Positions 54,611 to 63,127 of a DNA stretch of 64,000 bases are shown here, piece after piece; within the stretch, counting starts at the first letter, position 1, and every line of letters begins with the position of its first letter. The stretch is from NCBI GenBank assembly GCA_017465845.1, contig JAFTVH010000052.1, positions 1 to 64,000 of the forward strand, in the 5' to 3' direction. The notes beneath the pieces are model-generated. The model worked only from the letters and a program-made list of their open reading frames with translations, made no database searches and had not been told where the DNA came from. A program made the position numbers and the translations under genes. The DNA comes from Lachnospiraceae bacterium. GTDB lineage: Bacteria; Bacillota; Clostridia; Lachnospirales; Lachnospiraceae.

Positions 54611-54768
54611 TTCCAAAGGAAGAGGTGCGGGAGGCAGAAACAAACGAACTTATCAATAAGATTTACGATGGGTCTGCTGACAAGCTGTTTGCAGCACTTC
54701 TTGGGAGGAAGAAGCTTTCTGCTGAACAGATCGATAAGCTGAAGCAGATCGTCGGAGAACTGGAATAG
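54547..54768 (+). pseudogene. C-terminal remnant of a BlaI-type repressor (copy C)
   Basis: After KRCIDKG in the previous frame, one missing G in a run at 54565-54568 shifts the reading to AIRRSEPGYMCHALIPKEEV, then KIYDGSADKLFAALLG and IVGELE, ending at TAG 54766-54768. It aligns with the KRLCDKG to EELE part of the intact repressor. The M56 gene of copy C begins five bases later. Confidence 0.75.
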
Positions 54769-54772
54769 GGGG

Positions 54773-55780
54773 ATGATGAATATGAGTCTGTTACAGATGA
54801 GTTTTTCCGGGGCTGTCATGATTCTGGCGATCATTGTGGTTCGGACGATTGCAATCAATAAACTGCCGAAAAAGGTTTTTGCATTGTTATGGGAAGTCGT
54901 ACTGTTACGATTACTGATACCTTTCTCCATACCGTCCATGTTCAGTGCGTATTCCTTTGTAAGGAGGAATACACCGATCAGAGAGGCGATGGATGAGATT
55001 CCTGCAGCAACCGTGATTGCTCCGGTAGCAGGAGAGCAGCTGAATCTGGCTGGGAATGTGGGGGACGCTCTGCCGGTTTCGAATGCTCCGCAGAATGTAT
55101 CGGTTTGGGCTATCCTTTGGATTGCAGGTTTCATATTATGTGTTGTATTCTTTGCGGTATCGTATATACGATGCTATTTCGAGTTTCAGACATCTCTGCC
55201 TGCCTGTAATGCGTTTACGGTAAAGTGGCTTAGAGAACATCAGTTGAAACGCACCATACAAATCAGGCAGTCAGACAGGATTTCGGCGCCGCTTACTTAC
55301 GGAATTGTCAGACCGGTCATTTTGATGCCGAAAAAGACAGATTGGGGGAATGACCGGCAATTACAGAATATTCTTCTACATGAATACGTGCACATTTGCC
55401 GCTTTGATATGGCAGTAAAACTGGTTGCAACGCTTGCACTTTGTATTCATTGGTTCAATCCTCTTGTTTGGGCTATGTATATACTTTTCAATCGGGATAT
55501 TGAATTGTCTTGTGATGAAAGTGTAGTTCGACAGTTTGGCGAGAAATCAAAGTCTGCCTATGCACGGACTCTGATTACCATGGAAGAGAAGAAAAGCGGT
55601 TTAACCCCTCTTTACAGCAGCTTCAGCAGAAATGCTATTGAGGAGAGGATTACTGCGATTATGGATGGCGGAGCACTTTCCTATCTGGTTCTTGTAGAAA
55701 ATGACTGTTTTCCCGGGGACGAGGTATTTACGGAAGACTTAAAGCAAATGTTACATCAAGGGAATGATGATGGCTTTTAG
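54773..55780 (+). CDS. BlaR1-type M56 protein, sensor lost (copy C)
   Basis: A 335-residue protein. The M56 domain is nearly complete: four membrane helices, the zinc site HEYVH in ILLHEYVHICRFD (about 202), FNPLVWAMY and SCDESVVRQFG. After AIEERITAIM (about 297) the sequence switches to an unrelated acidic stretch (LVENDCFPGDEVFTEDLK) and stops. The following membrane helix and sensor are missing. ATG 54773 or ATG 54782 may be the start. It may still be a protease, but signal input is lost; I regard it as a decaying gene. Confidence 0.6.
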   Translation: MMNMSLLQMSFSGAVMILAIIVVRTIAINKLPKKVFALLWEVVLLRLLIPFSIPSMFSAYSFVRRNTPIREAMDEIPAATVIAPVAGEQLNLAGNVGDALPVSNAPQNVSVWAILWIAGFILCVVFFAVSYIRCYFEFQTSLPACNAFTVKWLREHQLKRTIQIRQSDRISAPLTYGIVRPVILMPKKTDWGNDRQLQNILLHEYVHICRFDMAVKLVATLALCIHWFNPLVWAMYILFNRDIELSCDESVVRQFGEKSKSAYARTLITMEEKKSGLTPLYSSFSRNAIEERITAIMDGGALSYLVLVENDCFPGDEVFTEDLKQMLHQGNDDGF

Positions 55781-55980
55781 AAATACAGTCATGGCCGAAA
55801 AGTGAACGAATCAACACGGAAATTGCAGTATTGTTTGACGATGCGGATTCCCGGGAACTGTATTTTAAATATGTGATGGACAGTGGGGAAGAACTGATTC
55901 CATTACATGAATATGCAGGTGTACCAGTCGGCACAAAAAAAGGGGAGCCTACTCAACTTGAATGTTGGGTAGGCTCTTAA
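55771..55980 (+). pseudogene. Fragment of an unrecognised C-terminal domain
   Basis: Open frame with no start, reading WPKSERINTEIAVLFDD, DSRELYFKYVMDSGEELIPL and HEYAGVPVG, then running into a terminator stem before TAA 55978-55980. It continues, with a frame change, the foreign tail of the M56 gene before it. Perhaps the end of a sensor or surface protein left by deletion. Confidence 0.4.
55945..55978 (+). terminator. Terminator of the blaI/blaR1 array
   Basis: GAGCCTACTCAAC (55945-55957) pairs with GTTGGGTAGGCTC (55964-55976), one G-T pair, six-base loop. An A-run precedes it and it faces the opposing gene that ends at 56027, so it may serve both strands. Confidence 0.75.
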
Positions 55981-56026
55981 CATAATGATTAAAAGTTTTT
56001 TACATGGAAAACAGTCGTTTAAAAGT

Positions 56027-56533
56027 TTAAAAAATTATTCGTAATGATATTAGCATGGAGATTACATATATTACCGAAGCTACTGTATAGAACACTTTAC
56101 TTTCCACACCACTGACGTTATTTGCGTGCTTAAATACTTTCAAACTAATCAGTGTTATGGCAACTGTCAATATGCAGCGCCAAAACAAGATACCATATGT
56201 ATCTTCCCATACAATGTCATTCGCGATGCCTGGCAACATATCCGGCTCAGACTCTATGGAAGCACCATCTATTTTGACTATCATACTGTATTCATCAGTA
56301 TCGTTTACCGTTATCGTAAAATTCTTGGAAAGTGGATTTGCGTAACTGATGTCTATGGTGTCGTTGCGACCCTGGTAAAGGCAGTGAAACGCTCCGTCTT
56401 CATAAGACGTTCCTTCGTATGTTAGGAGTGTTGCGTCTGAATTATGAATGCTCCAACCGAAACGGGGACTTAATAATAAGACAATAATTTGCAGCGGAAA
56501 GAGAAGGGATATCAAGTTTCTAAAGTTTTTCAT
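56027..56533 (-). CDS. Small membrane protein, unknown function
   Basis: A 168-residue protein with AGGAGG before its ATG. A signal-like N-terminal helix (LISLLFPLQIIVLLLSPRFG) precedes an extracytoplasmic domain of about 85 residues (GTSYEDGAFHCLYQGRND, FTITVNDTDEYSMIVKIDG). Two helices follow (about 113-130 and 145-167). No family recognised. It lies alone between the blaR1 array and the DUF4143 gene on the opposite strand. Confidence 0.6.
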   Translation of the reverse strand: MKNFRNLISLLFPLQIIVLLLSPRFGWSIHNSDATLLTYEGTSYEDGAFHCLYQGRNDTIDISYANPLSKNFTITVNDTDEYSMIVKIDGASIESEPDMLPGIANDIVWEDTYGILFWRCILTVAITLISLKVFKHANNVSGVESKVFYTVASVIYVISMLISLRIIF

Positions 56534-56620
56534 ACGCGTATTACCTCCTAGTCGTTGGTTTTATATATTTAGCATATCACATATTGCACCTGAAATCTAA
56601 TATAATTTTGTGATTGGGGA

Positions 56621-56649
56621 TTGTATTTTTTGAAATTTCCACATATAAT
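56621..56649 (+). promoter_or_regulatory. Promoter of the DUF4143 ATPase gene
   Basis: TTGTAT (56621-56626), 17 bases, TATAAT (56644-56649), 56 bases before ATG 56705. Confidence 0.55.
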
Positions 56650-56704
56650 AAAAGTGTGATAATGAAGCACGAAAACTCCAATAAAAAATGTGAGGAGTGA
56701 ATCT

Positions 56705-58060
56705 ATGGAACGATTTATTTTGAAAAAGCTGCTGGACTGGAAGAATTCTCCCTACCGCAAACCCTTAATTTTAAAAGGTGTGCGTCAGGTAGGTAAGACT
56801 TGGATACTCAAAGAGTTTGGCAAGCGTTATTATGAAAATACTGCTTACTTTAACTTTGACGAAAGCGAAGAATACAAGCAGTTCTTCGAGACTACCAAGG
56901 ATGTTGACCGCATCCTGCAAAATCTAATGCTGGCAAGCGGGCAGAAGATTGTGCCGGAAAAGACGCTTATTATCTTTGATGAGGTTCAGGACTGCCCCAA
57001 GGTCATCAACTCTATGAAGTATTTCTGTGAGAACGCTCCGCAGTATCATATTGCCTGCGCCGGTTCTCTGCTGGGCATTGCATTGGCGAAACCATCTTCT
57101 TTTCCGGTGGGTAAAGTCAACTTCATGCAGATTGATCCTATGACATTCTCAGAATTCCTGATTGCTAACGGTGATGAAAACCTTGCTAAATATCTGGAAA
57201 GCGTAGACACTATCGAGCCGATTCCAGATGCCTTCTTCAATCCTTTGTACGAGAAACTGAAGATGTACTATGTCACCGGTGGTATGCCAGAACCTGTGTT
57301 AATGTGGACAGAAGCCCGTGATGTTTCTGCTATGCAGGAAGCACTGTCCGGCATCATTGGTGCTTATGAGCGTGACTTTGCAAAGCACCCTAACGTCAGC
57401 GAGTTCCCGAAGATATCCATGATCTGGAAGTCGATACCGTCCCAACTGGCAAGAGAGAACAAGAAGTTCATCTACAAGGTTGTCAAGGAGGGGGCAAGAG
57501 CCCGTGAATACGAGGATGCTCTGCAGTGGCTGGTAGATGCTCGACTGGTGCACAAGATCTACCGTAGCTCCGTTCCCGGCCTGCCGGCGGCTGCTTACGA
57601 TGACCTTTCTGCATTTAAGATTTACCTGGTGGATGTGGGCCTGCTCCGTCGATTGGCGCAGTTGGCCCCTACGGCTTTCGGAGAAGGTAACCGTCTGTTC
57701 ACTGAGTTTAAGGGTGCACTAACCGAGAACTTTGTGTTGCAGACCTTGATCACGCAGTTTGAAGTAGTTCCTCGTTACTGGACGCAGAGCAATCCTCCTT
57801 ATGAGGTAGATTTCCTGATCCAGCGTGAGAATGACATTTTCCCTGTTGAGGTCAAATCTGAGGCCAATACATCCAGCAAGAGCCTCAAGAAGTTCAAGGA
57901 ACTGTTCCCGGATAAAGTCAAACTCCGTGTGCGGTTCTCTCTGGATAATCTAAAGCTGGATGATGATGTACTGAACATTCCTCTGTTCATGGCAGATCAA
58001 GCGGACCGGCTGATTGGAATGGCATTAGAAGAAAAAAAGAATTGCTTTGATCAACAATAA
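56705..58060 (+). CDS. AAA ATPase with DUF4143 domain
   Basis: A 451-residue protein. ATG 56705 follows GTGAGGAGTG. The AAA_14-type ATPase has Walker A LKGVRQVGKTWIL (about 24-36), Walker B KTLIIFDEVQDCPKVIN and sensor ACAGSLLG. The C-terminal DUF4143 domain has YWTQSNPPYEVDFLIQREND, PVEVKSEANTSSKSLKKF, a pattern like a PD-(D/E)xK nuclease core (D...EVK). Proteins of this type are widespread, sometimes plasmid or mobile-element linked, and of unknown function. Codon choice is more GC-rich than in its neighbours, which suggests recent transfer. Confidence 0.88.
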   Translation: MERFILKKLLDWKNSPYRKPLILKGVRQVGKTWILKEFGKRYYENTAYFNFDESEEYKQFFETTKDVDRILQNLMLASGQKIVPEKTLIIFDEVQDCPKVINSMKYFCENAPQYHIACAGSLLGIALAKPSSFPVGKVNFMQIDPMTFSEFLIANGDENLAKYLESVDTIEPIPDAFFNPLYEKLKMYYVTGGMPEPVLMWTEARDVSAMQEALSGIIGAYERDFAKHPNVSEFPKISMIWKSIPSQLARENKKFIYKVVKEGARAREYEDALQWLVDARLVHKIYRSSVPGLPAAAYDDLSAFKIYLVDVGLLRRLAQLAPTAFGEGNRLFTEFKGALTENFVLQTLITQFEVVPRYWTQSNPPYEVDFLIQRENDIFPVEVKSEANTSSKSLKKFKELFPDKVKLRVRFSLDNLKLDDDVLNIPLFMADQADRLIGMALEEKKNCFDQQ

Positions 58061-58080
58061 TTTACCAATATAAAAAAAAC

Positions 58081-58146
58081 CACGACGATGTTTTGAAATT
58101 GTTCTGCAAGCTCTTGGATAATGCGAAATTTCGTCGTGTGTTTTTT
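58081..58146 (+). terminator. Possible terminator after the DUF4143 gene
   Basis: CACGACGA (58081-58088) pairs with TCGTCGTG (58131-58138), flanked by an A-run (58072-58079) and TTTTTT (58141-58146). The 42-base loop is long. The presumed start of the sigma-factor gene lies within it. Confidence 0.45.
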
Positions 58147-58698
58147 GACAAGGGCAAATCATATACCAATCATTATTTTGAGAATGCAATAAGTGAATTG
58201 AGTACAAGATTTGGCAAGCAATTACATCGTATTGCCTATAACATTCTGGAAAATCAATTGGATGCAGAAGAGTGTACCAATGATACTTATTTAGCACTGT
58301 GGAATGCTATTCCACCTGTATCACCGGACCCGTTAGCTCCGTATGTATACCGTACCGGGAGAAATACTGCTTTAAAGAGACTACATAGAGATACCGCTAA
58401 AAAAAGAGATAGTCGATATGATGTTTCTTTAGAAGAACTGAATGGTTGCTTGCCCGGAGAAGATGTGGAGCAGATTATTGATGCGAGGGAACTGGGACGC
58501 ACTATGGATAGGTTTCTGGAATCAAAATCAAGGGAAAGCCGTTATATCTTCATAAGACGTTACTGGTTTGGTGATCCTGTGGGGGAAATAGCAAAGGAAC
58601 TTAAAATGAATGAAAATGCAGTTTCTGTCAGATTAAACCGAATTAGAAACAGTATGAAGGATTACCTTATGAAGGAGGGATACCGTTATGAAGCATGA
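58093..58698 (+). CDS. ECF-type RNA polymerase sigma factor
   Basis: Up to 201 residues. Region 2 includes IAYNILENQLDAEECTNDTY and LWNAIPPVSPDPLAPYVYRT; region 4 includes IFIRRYWFGDPVGEIAKEL and ENAVSVRLNRIRNSMKDYL. The start is unsure: TTG 58093 is the first codon in frame, has no ribosome site and lies in a hairpin. The N-terminus before ENAISELSTRFG (about residue 30) does not look like that of related factors, which start some 15 residues earlier with a short helix, so the front may be eroded. It overlaps the serpin gene by 11 bases, so the two are a unit. Confidence 0.75.
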   Translation: MKLFCKLLDNAKFRRVFFDKGKSYTNHYFENAISELSTRFGKQLHRIAYNILENQLDAEECTNDTYLALWNAIPPVSPDPLAPYVYRTGRNTALKRLHRDTAKKRDSRYDVSLEELNGCLPGEDVEQIIDARELGRTMDRFLESKSRESRYIFIRRYWFGDPVGEIAKELKMNENAVSVRLNRIRNSMKDYLMKEGYRYEA

Positions 58699-60103
58699 GG
58701 AAATATTAACCGCATTAGAGGAAATTAGTGATAAGCATATCAAGGAAGCAGAGAAACCTCCTAAGAAAAGAGCTTTTTTAAAGATGGCAGTGGCTGCATC
58801 ATTAGTAATTGCAATCGGTACTAATATTTTGTCTGCCCCAATGAGGATTACTGCATACGCTGTTGCAGTTGCTTCCGATCCGAGAATTATGGAGAGGCCT
58901 GATTTAGATGATTATAAAGACCGTGAAGAGTGGAATGCTGATTTGACGGTGTGGGAAACAGAGAGAGAGTCAAGGAATGAAACGGCTGCACAGGCAACGT
59001 CAGGTTTGAGTTCGTTTTTTAAAGATGGTAATAGCCAGTTTTTGCTGACGGAGACGAACGAAAATAAGTTATGGTCGCCGGTAAATGCTTATATTGGGTT
59101 AGCAATGGCTGCAGAGCTGACAGAAGGAGAGACAAGACAACAGCTTCTTGATCTGTTTGGTGTAGAAAATACGGATGCACTTCGTAAACAGGTGAGTGCC
59201 GTATGGGAAAGTGTATATCAGGATAATTCTAAAGAGATTTGTGTTCTGGCGAACTCACTATGGCTGGAAAGCGGCTTGCAGTATGACCAGGAAGCAATGG
59301 ATGCGATTGCCTATCATTATTATGCATCTGTGTTCCAGGGGGATTTAGGCAGTAACAAAATTAATAAGGATATAGCAGCGTGGATAAATAATAACACCGG
59401 TAAGTTTTTAAAAGACAGTACGAAAAGTATAGAACTTACGCCGGAGACCATTATGGCATTATATTCCACTTTGTATTTCCAGGCAAAATGGTCGGATGAA
59501 TTTTCCGCAAGCAAGGATACAGAAGGTATGTTTCACATGCAGGATGGAGTTACACAGGCTGTTTACATGAATAAAAAATTGAAGCAGATGAATTATTATT
59601 GGGGTGAAAATTTCAGTGCAGTGAATTTAGGTCTAAAAAATGGATGCAGTATGTGGTTTGTGCTTCCGGATGAAGGTATGACAGTGAATGATGTATTAAA
59701 TGGCGGAGCTTATATGGAAATGATATTATCCAATGAATGGGAAGATTACAAGTATATGAAGGTAAATCTTTCCGTTCCGAAGTTCGATGTATCATCTACG
59801 ATGGATTTAAGTGAAGGATTAAAAAACATGGGAGCAACGAATGTATTTTATGAAAATGTTGCTGAATTTACGAAGCTTACTGCGGATTCTCCGATTTATT
59901 TAACAGGAGCGAATCAATCTGTACGTGTGCAGATTGATGAAGAAGGGGTAAAGGCGGCAGCATACATTGAAATTCCGGGAGCAGGAAGTGCGGCACCACC
60001 GGAAGAGGTTATTGATTTTGTATTGGATAGACCGTTTTTGTTTGTGATTACAAACGATAATATCCCGCTATTTGCGGGGTGTGTAAATAATCCGAAGAAC
60101 TGA
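58688..60103 (+). CDS. Membrane-anchored serpin
   Basis: A 471-residue protein. The first about 30 residues are charged (MKHEEILTALEEISDKHIKE), followed by one helix (about 30-50, MAVAASLVIAIGTNILSA) like the anti-sigma partners seen in other such units. From about residue 100 a complete serpin follows: NKLWSPVNAYIGLAMAAELT, ALYSTLYFQAKWSDEF, YMKVNLSVPKFDVS. The hinge is DEEGVKAAAYIEI (about 418-430, canonical EEGTEAAAAT), and DRPFLFVITND ends the fold. The reactive loop between them (about 431-446) has PGAGSAAPPEE. It should inhibit an extracellular serine or cysteine protease irreversibly. Linking a serpin to a sigma gene suggests envelope or protease stress sensing. Confidence 0.85.
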   Translation: MKHEEILTALEEISDKHIKEAEKPPKKRAFLKMAVAASLVIAIGTNILSAPMRITAYAVAVASDPRIMERPDLDDYKDREEWNADLTVWETERESRNETAAQATSGLSSFFKDGNSQFLLTETNENKLWSPVNAYIGLAMAAELTEGETRQQLLDLFGVENTDALRKQVSAVWESVYQDNSKEICVLANSLWLESGLQYDQEAMDAIAYHYYASVFQGDLGSNKINKDIAAWINNNTGKFLKDSTKSIELTPETIMALYSTLYFQAKWSDEFSASKDTEGMFHMQDGVTQAVYMNKKLKQMNYYWGENFSAVNLGLKNGCSMWFVLPDEGMTVNDVLNGGAYMEMILSNEWEDYKYMKVNLSVPKFDVSSTMDLSEGLKNMGATNVFYENVAEFTKLTADSPIYLTGANQSVRVQIDEEGVKAAAYIEIPGAGSAAPPEEVIDFVLDRPFLFVITNDNIPLFAGCVNNPKN

Positions 60104-60195
60104 AAAACAGATAGAGTTGAATAGCATTGCATTCAGTGAACTTGCACTGGGCGAGGAAGAAAACGATCTTGGATGATGCGCAATCAGAAGTGTGA

Positions 60196-60390
60196 TGGAT
60201 ACCTGACTTTCAGGATGAGGGAATGGAGTACGAGTATACCTATTTGGATTTAGATGGAGAACTTCGGAGTGTTTTCCATGGACCCGGCAGAAAGGTGTGA
60301 CTTTAAAAAATTGTGATTGCCGTGGCCGCTATTCTTGGTGTATTATGGTTATATAAGAGAGTCATAGATTTTACCCTGGTACACAGTTAA
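60196..60390 (+). pseudogene. Decayed gene fragments in the gap after the serpin
   Basis: The 378-base gap 60104-60481 has no intact gene. One frame holds two open pieces. The first (60196-60300) reads IPDFQDEGMEYEYTYLDLDG, then SVFHGPGRKV. The second (60307-60390) reads KIVIAVAAILGVLWLYKR, a membrane helix. They look like parts of a sensor or anchored protein broken by stop codons. No start or ribosome site is present. Confidence 0.35.
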
Positions 60391-60481
60391 AGGAAGTCGC
60401 TGAATGTTGTGGGCAATTCAGGCGATTGTTCTTTTGGGGATTAAAAATGAAAAAGGCGAAATAGCAGTCAGGAGGTGCACG

Positions 60482-61987
60482 ATGGCATTATACGATAAAT
60501 ATCTGAGGCTAAAAATTGATCGTTCTTTAATCGGGCTGGAGAATAAGGGAGACTTTTATCCTTATATCTGTACCCCGAAAGGTGCAGATATTATTGGCTG
60601 GGCAGGAGTAGACGGTAACCATTACTGTTTTGTCAGAGGCTTTGGCGAGATAGTGTTTGCAGTAAATCCGTCTAATCTGCCGGGAGACCAGGTGCATCCC
60701 CTGGCACAGAATTTTGAAGAGTTCCTCCGCCTGCTTGTGACATGTGGAGACCTTGCATCCATAGAACAGGCACATATGTGGGAGAAAGACCAATTTGATA
60801 CCTTTCTTGCTGAAAATCAGCCGACGTCAGATCAGAAAAAGATTCTTCACCTTCTGGAAGAAAAGCTTGAGCTCAAGCCTATGGAAAGACCTTTTGAATA
60901 TATCAAAGCGCTGCAGAAATCCTTTGATTACACAAAAATCAAGTATAGACCAGAGTACTATGAAGCCGTAGGTGTGGAAGAAGAGGACACAGAGTGGAAG
61001 GTCTATTTTGAAAGCGGCTTCTGGAAACACCATGGTCGGGACAGGGCAGCAGATGAGATAGCTATAGGAAAGCAGTTTACATGGTACAAGGGACAGTGGA
61101 ATATTCCGGCTGTCTATGTCTGCAAGGCCGGACTGGTAGTAGACTATCTGCTGGAAGCAGAACCGGATAGGGTCAAGAAATTTGTGGAGAGATGGGAAGC
61201 AGCTGAGGCAGATTCGGACCGGTTAAGTCAGGAGCATCAGAATATGATCGAATCAGAGAATCCTCTGCATGTAGATTTTCGCTCGGATATGATTCTCAAT
61301 GGAATAAAGCTGCAGTGTAAATCAGGATACAGTATGGTATGGATTCCGGATAGTTGCCGGCCGAAGGGAACCCGTAATGAAACTGAATGGCAGAAGATTT
61401 GTCAGCATTATCAGTTGGACACCAAGAAAGGATGGGCAATCCATCGAATCTCTTATGCCTGGGATTTCAAGAGAAAGCCTGCCATCAGATCACTGTGTGT
61501 TCGTCTGGAGCAGAGGCCGGTATCGGTGGTAGGATATAAGTTCAGAACTCCCCAAAAGGAGAAAAGGATTGTGTTTACTCATCCAGCCACAGGTACAGAT
61601 TATGTGATAACCATTCAGAATACTGAGAAGCGTCAACTGGATGCAGAGAAACTGCACAGTGAGGAATATGAGTATCCGACACACTATACGATGATGACTT
61701 ATAGCTTTTCGTCCAAGCTGCCTAATAATGAGTTTATGATTTGTGATTGCCAACAGAGCGATGCCCCCAAAAAGAAGGTTACAGGGGATGCGAGTGGGGT
61801 CTGCAGTATCGGAATCATCGGTGGTGCTGCCGGACCTACAGCAGTTTTTGTGGCAGAAAAGCATAGTGAGCTGCAGGTACATTCCGCATGCTCTGCATTG
61901 CATTTTGACCCGGTGGATGAAATTGAGTGGCAGATTGTTTATATGATAAAAATGTATGAAGATACTGAAATAACCTTGATTGGGTAA
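60482..61987 (+). CDS. Hypothetical protein with an OadB-like glycine motif
   Basis: A 501-residue soluble protein. ATG 60482 follows AGGAGGTG, and an upstream in-frame ATG in the gap is not needed. The N-terminus (GADIIGWAGVDGNHYCFVRG) recalls SMI1/KNR4-like proteins (ice-breaker domain) in tone but is not certain. The middle is acidic and Trp/Tyr-rich (DTEWKVYFESGFWKHHGRD). Near residue 441, SIGIIGGAAGPTAVFVA matches the pore motif SIGIIGGADGPT of Na+-pumping decarboxylase beta subunits, although this protein has no membrane helices. I recall this motif in other soluble Firmicute proteins. Function unknown. Confidence 0.7.
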   Translation: MALYDKYLRLKIDRSLIGLENKGDFYPYICTPKGADIIGWAGVDGNHYCFVRGFGEIVFAVNPSNLPGDQVHPLAQNFEEFLRLLVTCGDLASIEQAHMWEKDQFDTFLAENQPTSDQKKILHLLEEKLELKPMERPFEYIKALQKSFDYTKIKYRPEYYEAVGVEEEDTEWKVYFESGFWKHHGRDRAADEIAIGKQFTWYKGQWNIPAVYVCKAGLVVDYLLEAEPDRVKKFVERWEAAEADSDRLSQEHQNMIESENPLHVDFRSDMILNGIKLQCKSGYSMVWIPDSCRPKGTRNETEWQKICQHYQLDTKKGWAIHRISYAWDFKRKPAIRSLCVRLEQRPVSVVGYKFRTPQKEKRIVFTHPATGTDYVITIQNTEKRQLDAEKLHSEEYEYPTHYTMMTYSFSSKLPNNEFMICDCQQSDAPKKKVTGDASGVCSIGIIGGAAGPTAVFVAEKHSELQVHSACSALHFDPVDEIEWQIVYMIKMYEDTEITLIG

Positions 61988-62186
61988 GGAAAGTGTCAAC
62001 ATTGATTTTAAGCAGAGGAAGTCTTTCGAGAGGGTTATGCACGTTATGACAGGTATTGTGCATTATTGTAGTCTGTATGACGCATGAAAAATCTGTTATG
62101 ATGAAACTGCAATAGCTAATTTATATGATTTGTAGGAGATCCTGTACAATCCTTAATAAGCAGGATTTTCCAAGAAAGGAGTACAT

Positions 62187-62930
62187 ATGAAATATGCAGC
62201 AGATTTCCGTGGGATTGCGCGGGAGGCGCTACGAGGAAAATGGTTTATTGCCGTGGTTACCGGTCTGATCGCAGCTTTGCTTGGCGGCTTGGGGTCTGAT
62301 GGTCCGGAGGCAAAGCTGAATATTGATGCGTCCGGTGCCAATGTTAGTTTTGATGTAGCAGGACAGACAATCCTTTCTACCAATGGCGGAGTAAATGAAC
62401 ATTTGGGTGCAATTCTTGCCGGAAGTGCATTCTACATTGCGTTGGCGGTAATTGTAATAGCTGTAGTTTATTTTGTTCTGGGAAGTGTGGTGGAAGTCGG
62501 TTACGCAAGATTCAACCTGGATCTGGTAGACCGGGCGGAAGGTAAGATTGAGACTCTGTTTGCTCATTTCAATAATTGGAAGACTACAGCATCTGCCAGG
62601 TTCCTGAAGAGCCTGTATACTCTGTTGTGGTCTCTGCTTTTTATTATTCCGGGGATTATTGCAACCTACAGTTATGCCATGACAGGCTATATACTGGCGG
62701 AGCACCCGGAACTGACTGCCAGTGAAGCCATAGAGCGCTCTAAGGAAATGATGGAAGGTAACAGATTCCGACTGTTCTGCCTGCAGCTTAGCTTCATCGG
62801 CTGGGCCATTCTCTGTTCTTTCACCCTTGGTATCGGAAACCTGTGGCTTAGGCCTTACAGACAGGCTGCTACAGCAGCATTTTACAGAGAAATATCAGGG
62901 ACAGCGTATACTGCAGGATGGAGCAATTAA
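62187..62930 (+). CDS. DUF975-family membrane protein
   Basis: A 247-residue protein starting MKYAADFRGIAREALRGKW. It has about five hydrophobic segments, with DRAEGKIETLFAHFNNWKTT in a loop and the conserved TYSYAMTGYILAEHPELTAS, then EAIERSKEMMEGNRFRLFCL. These are typical of DUF975/YckC-like proteins of Firmicutes. AAAGGAG precedes the start. Role unknown. The upstream 199 bases (61988-62186) contain no gene. Confidence 0.85.
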   Translation: MKYAADFRGIAREALRGKWFIAVVTGLIAALLGGLGSDGPEAKLNIDASGANVSFDVAGQTILSTNGGVNEHLGAILAGSAFYIALAVIVIAVVYFVLGSVVEVGYARFNLDLVDRAEGKIETLFAHFNNWKTTASARFLKSLYTLLWSLLFIIPGIIATYSYAMTGYILAEHPELTASEAIERSKEMMEGNRFRLFCLQLSFIGWAILCSFTLGIGNLWLRPYRQAATAAFYREISGTAYTAGWSN

Positions 62931-62950
62931 ATAAAGGCGATGAGTAAAAG

Positions 62951-62992
62951 AAAAACAGTGGCGGTTCACTTAGAACTGTCACTGTTTTTTTT
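62951..62992 (+). terminator. Terminator of the DUF975 gene
   Basis: AAAAACAGTGGCGGTT (62951-62966) pairs with AACTGTCACTGTTTTT (62974-62989) with two G-T pairs, followed by more T. Confidence 0.8.
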
Positions 62993-63127
62993 CTTAATAT
63001 GCTGTGATAAAATGGAAACAGCCTTTGCAATATGGAGAAATTTTTCTTTTCAATGCAACCGAATTCGTTTTTTGCTGAGTAGATAAATGAAGGGACCTTT
63101 AAATACATAGATGAGGAGGTGTTGGAG

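Noticed and set aside
54352..55134. Long minus-strand open frame (260 codons) opposite the blaI/blaR1 remnants
   Set aside because: It runs antisense to recognisable M56 and BlaI coding sequence, its product has no family pattern, and its start has no ribosome site.
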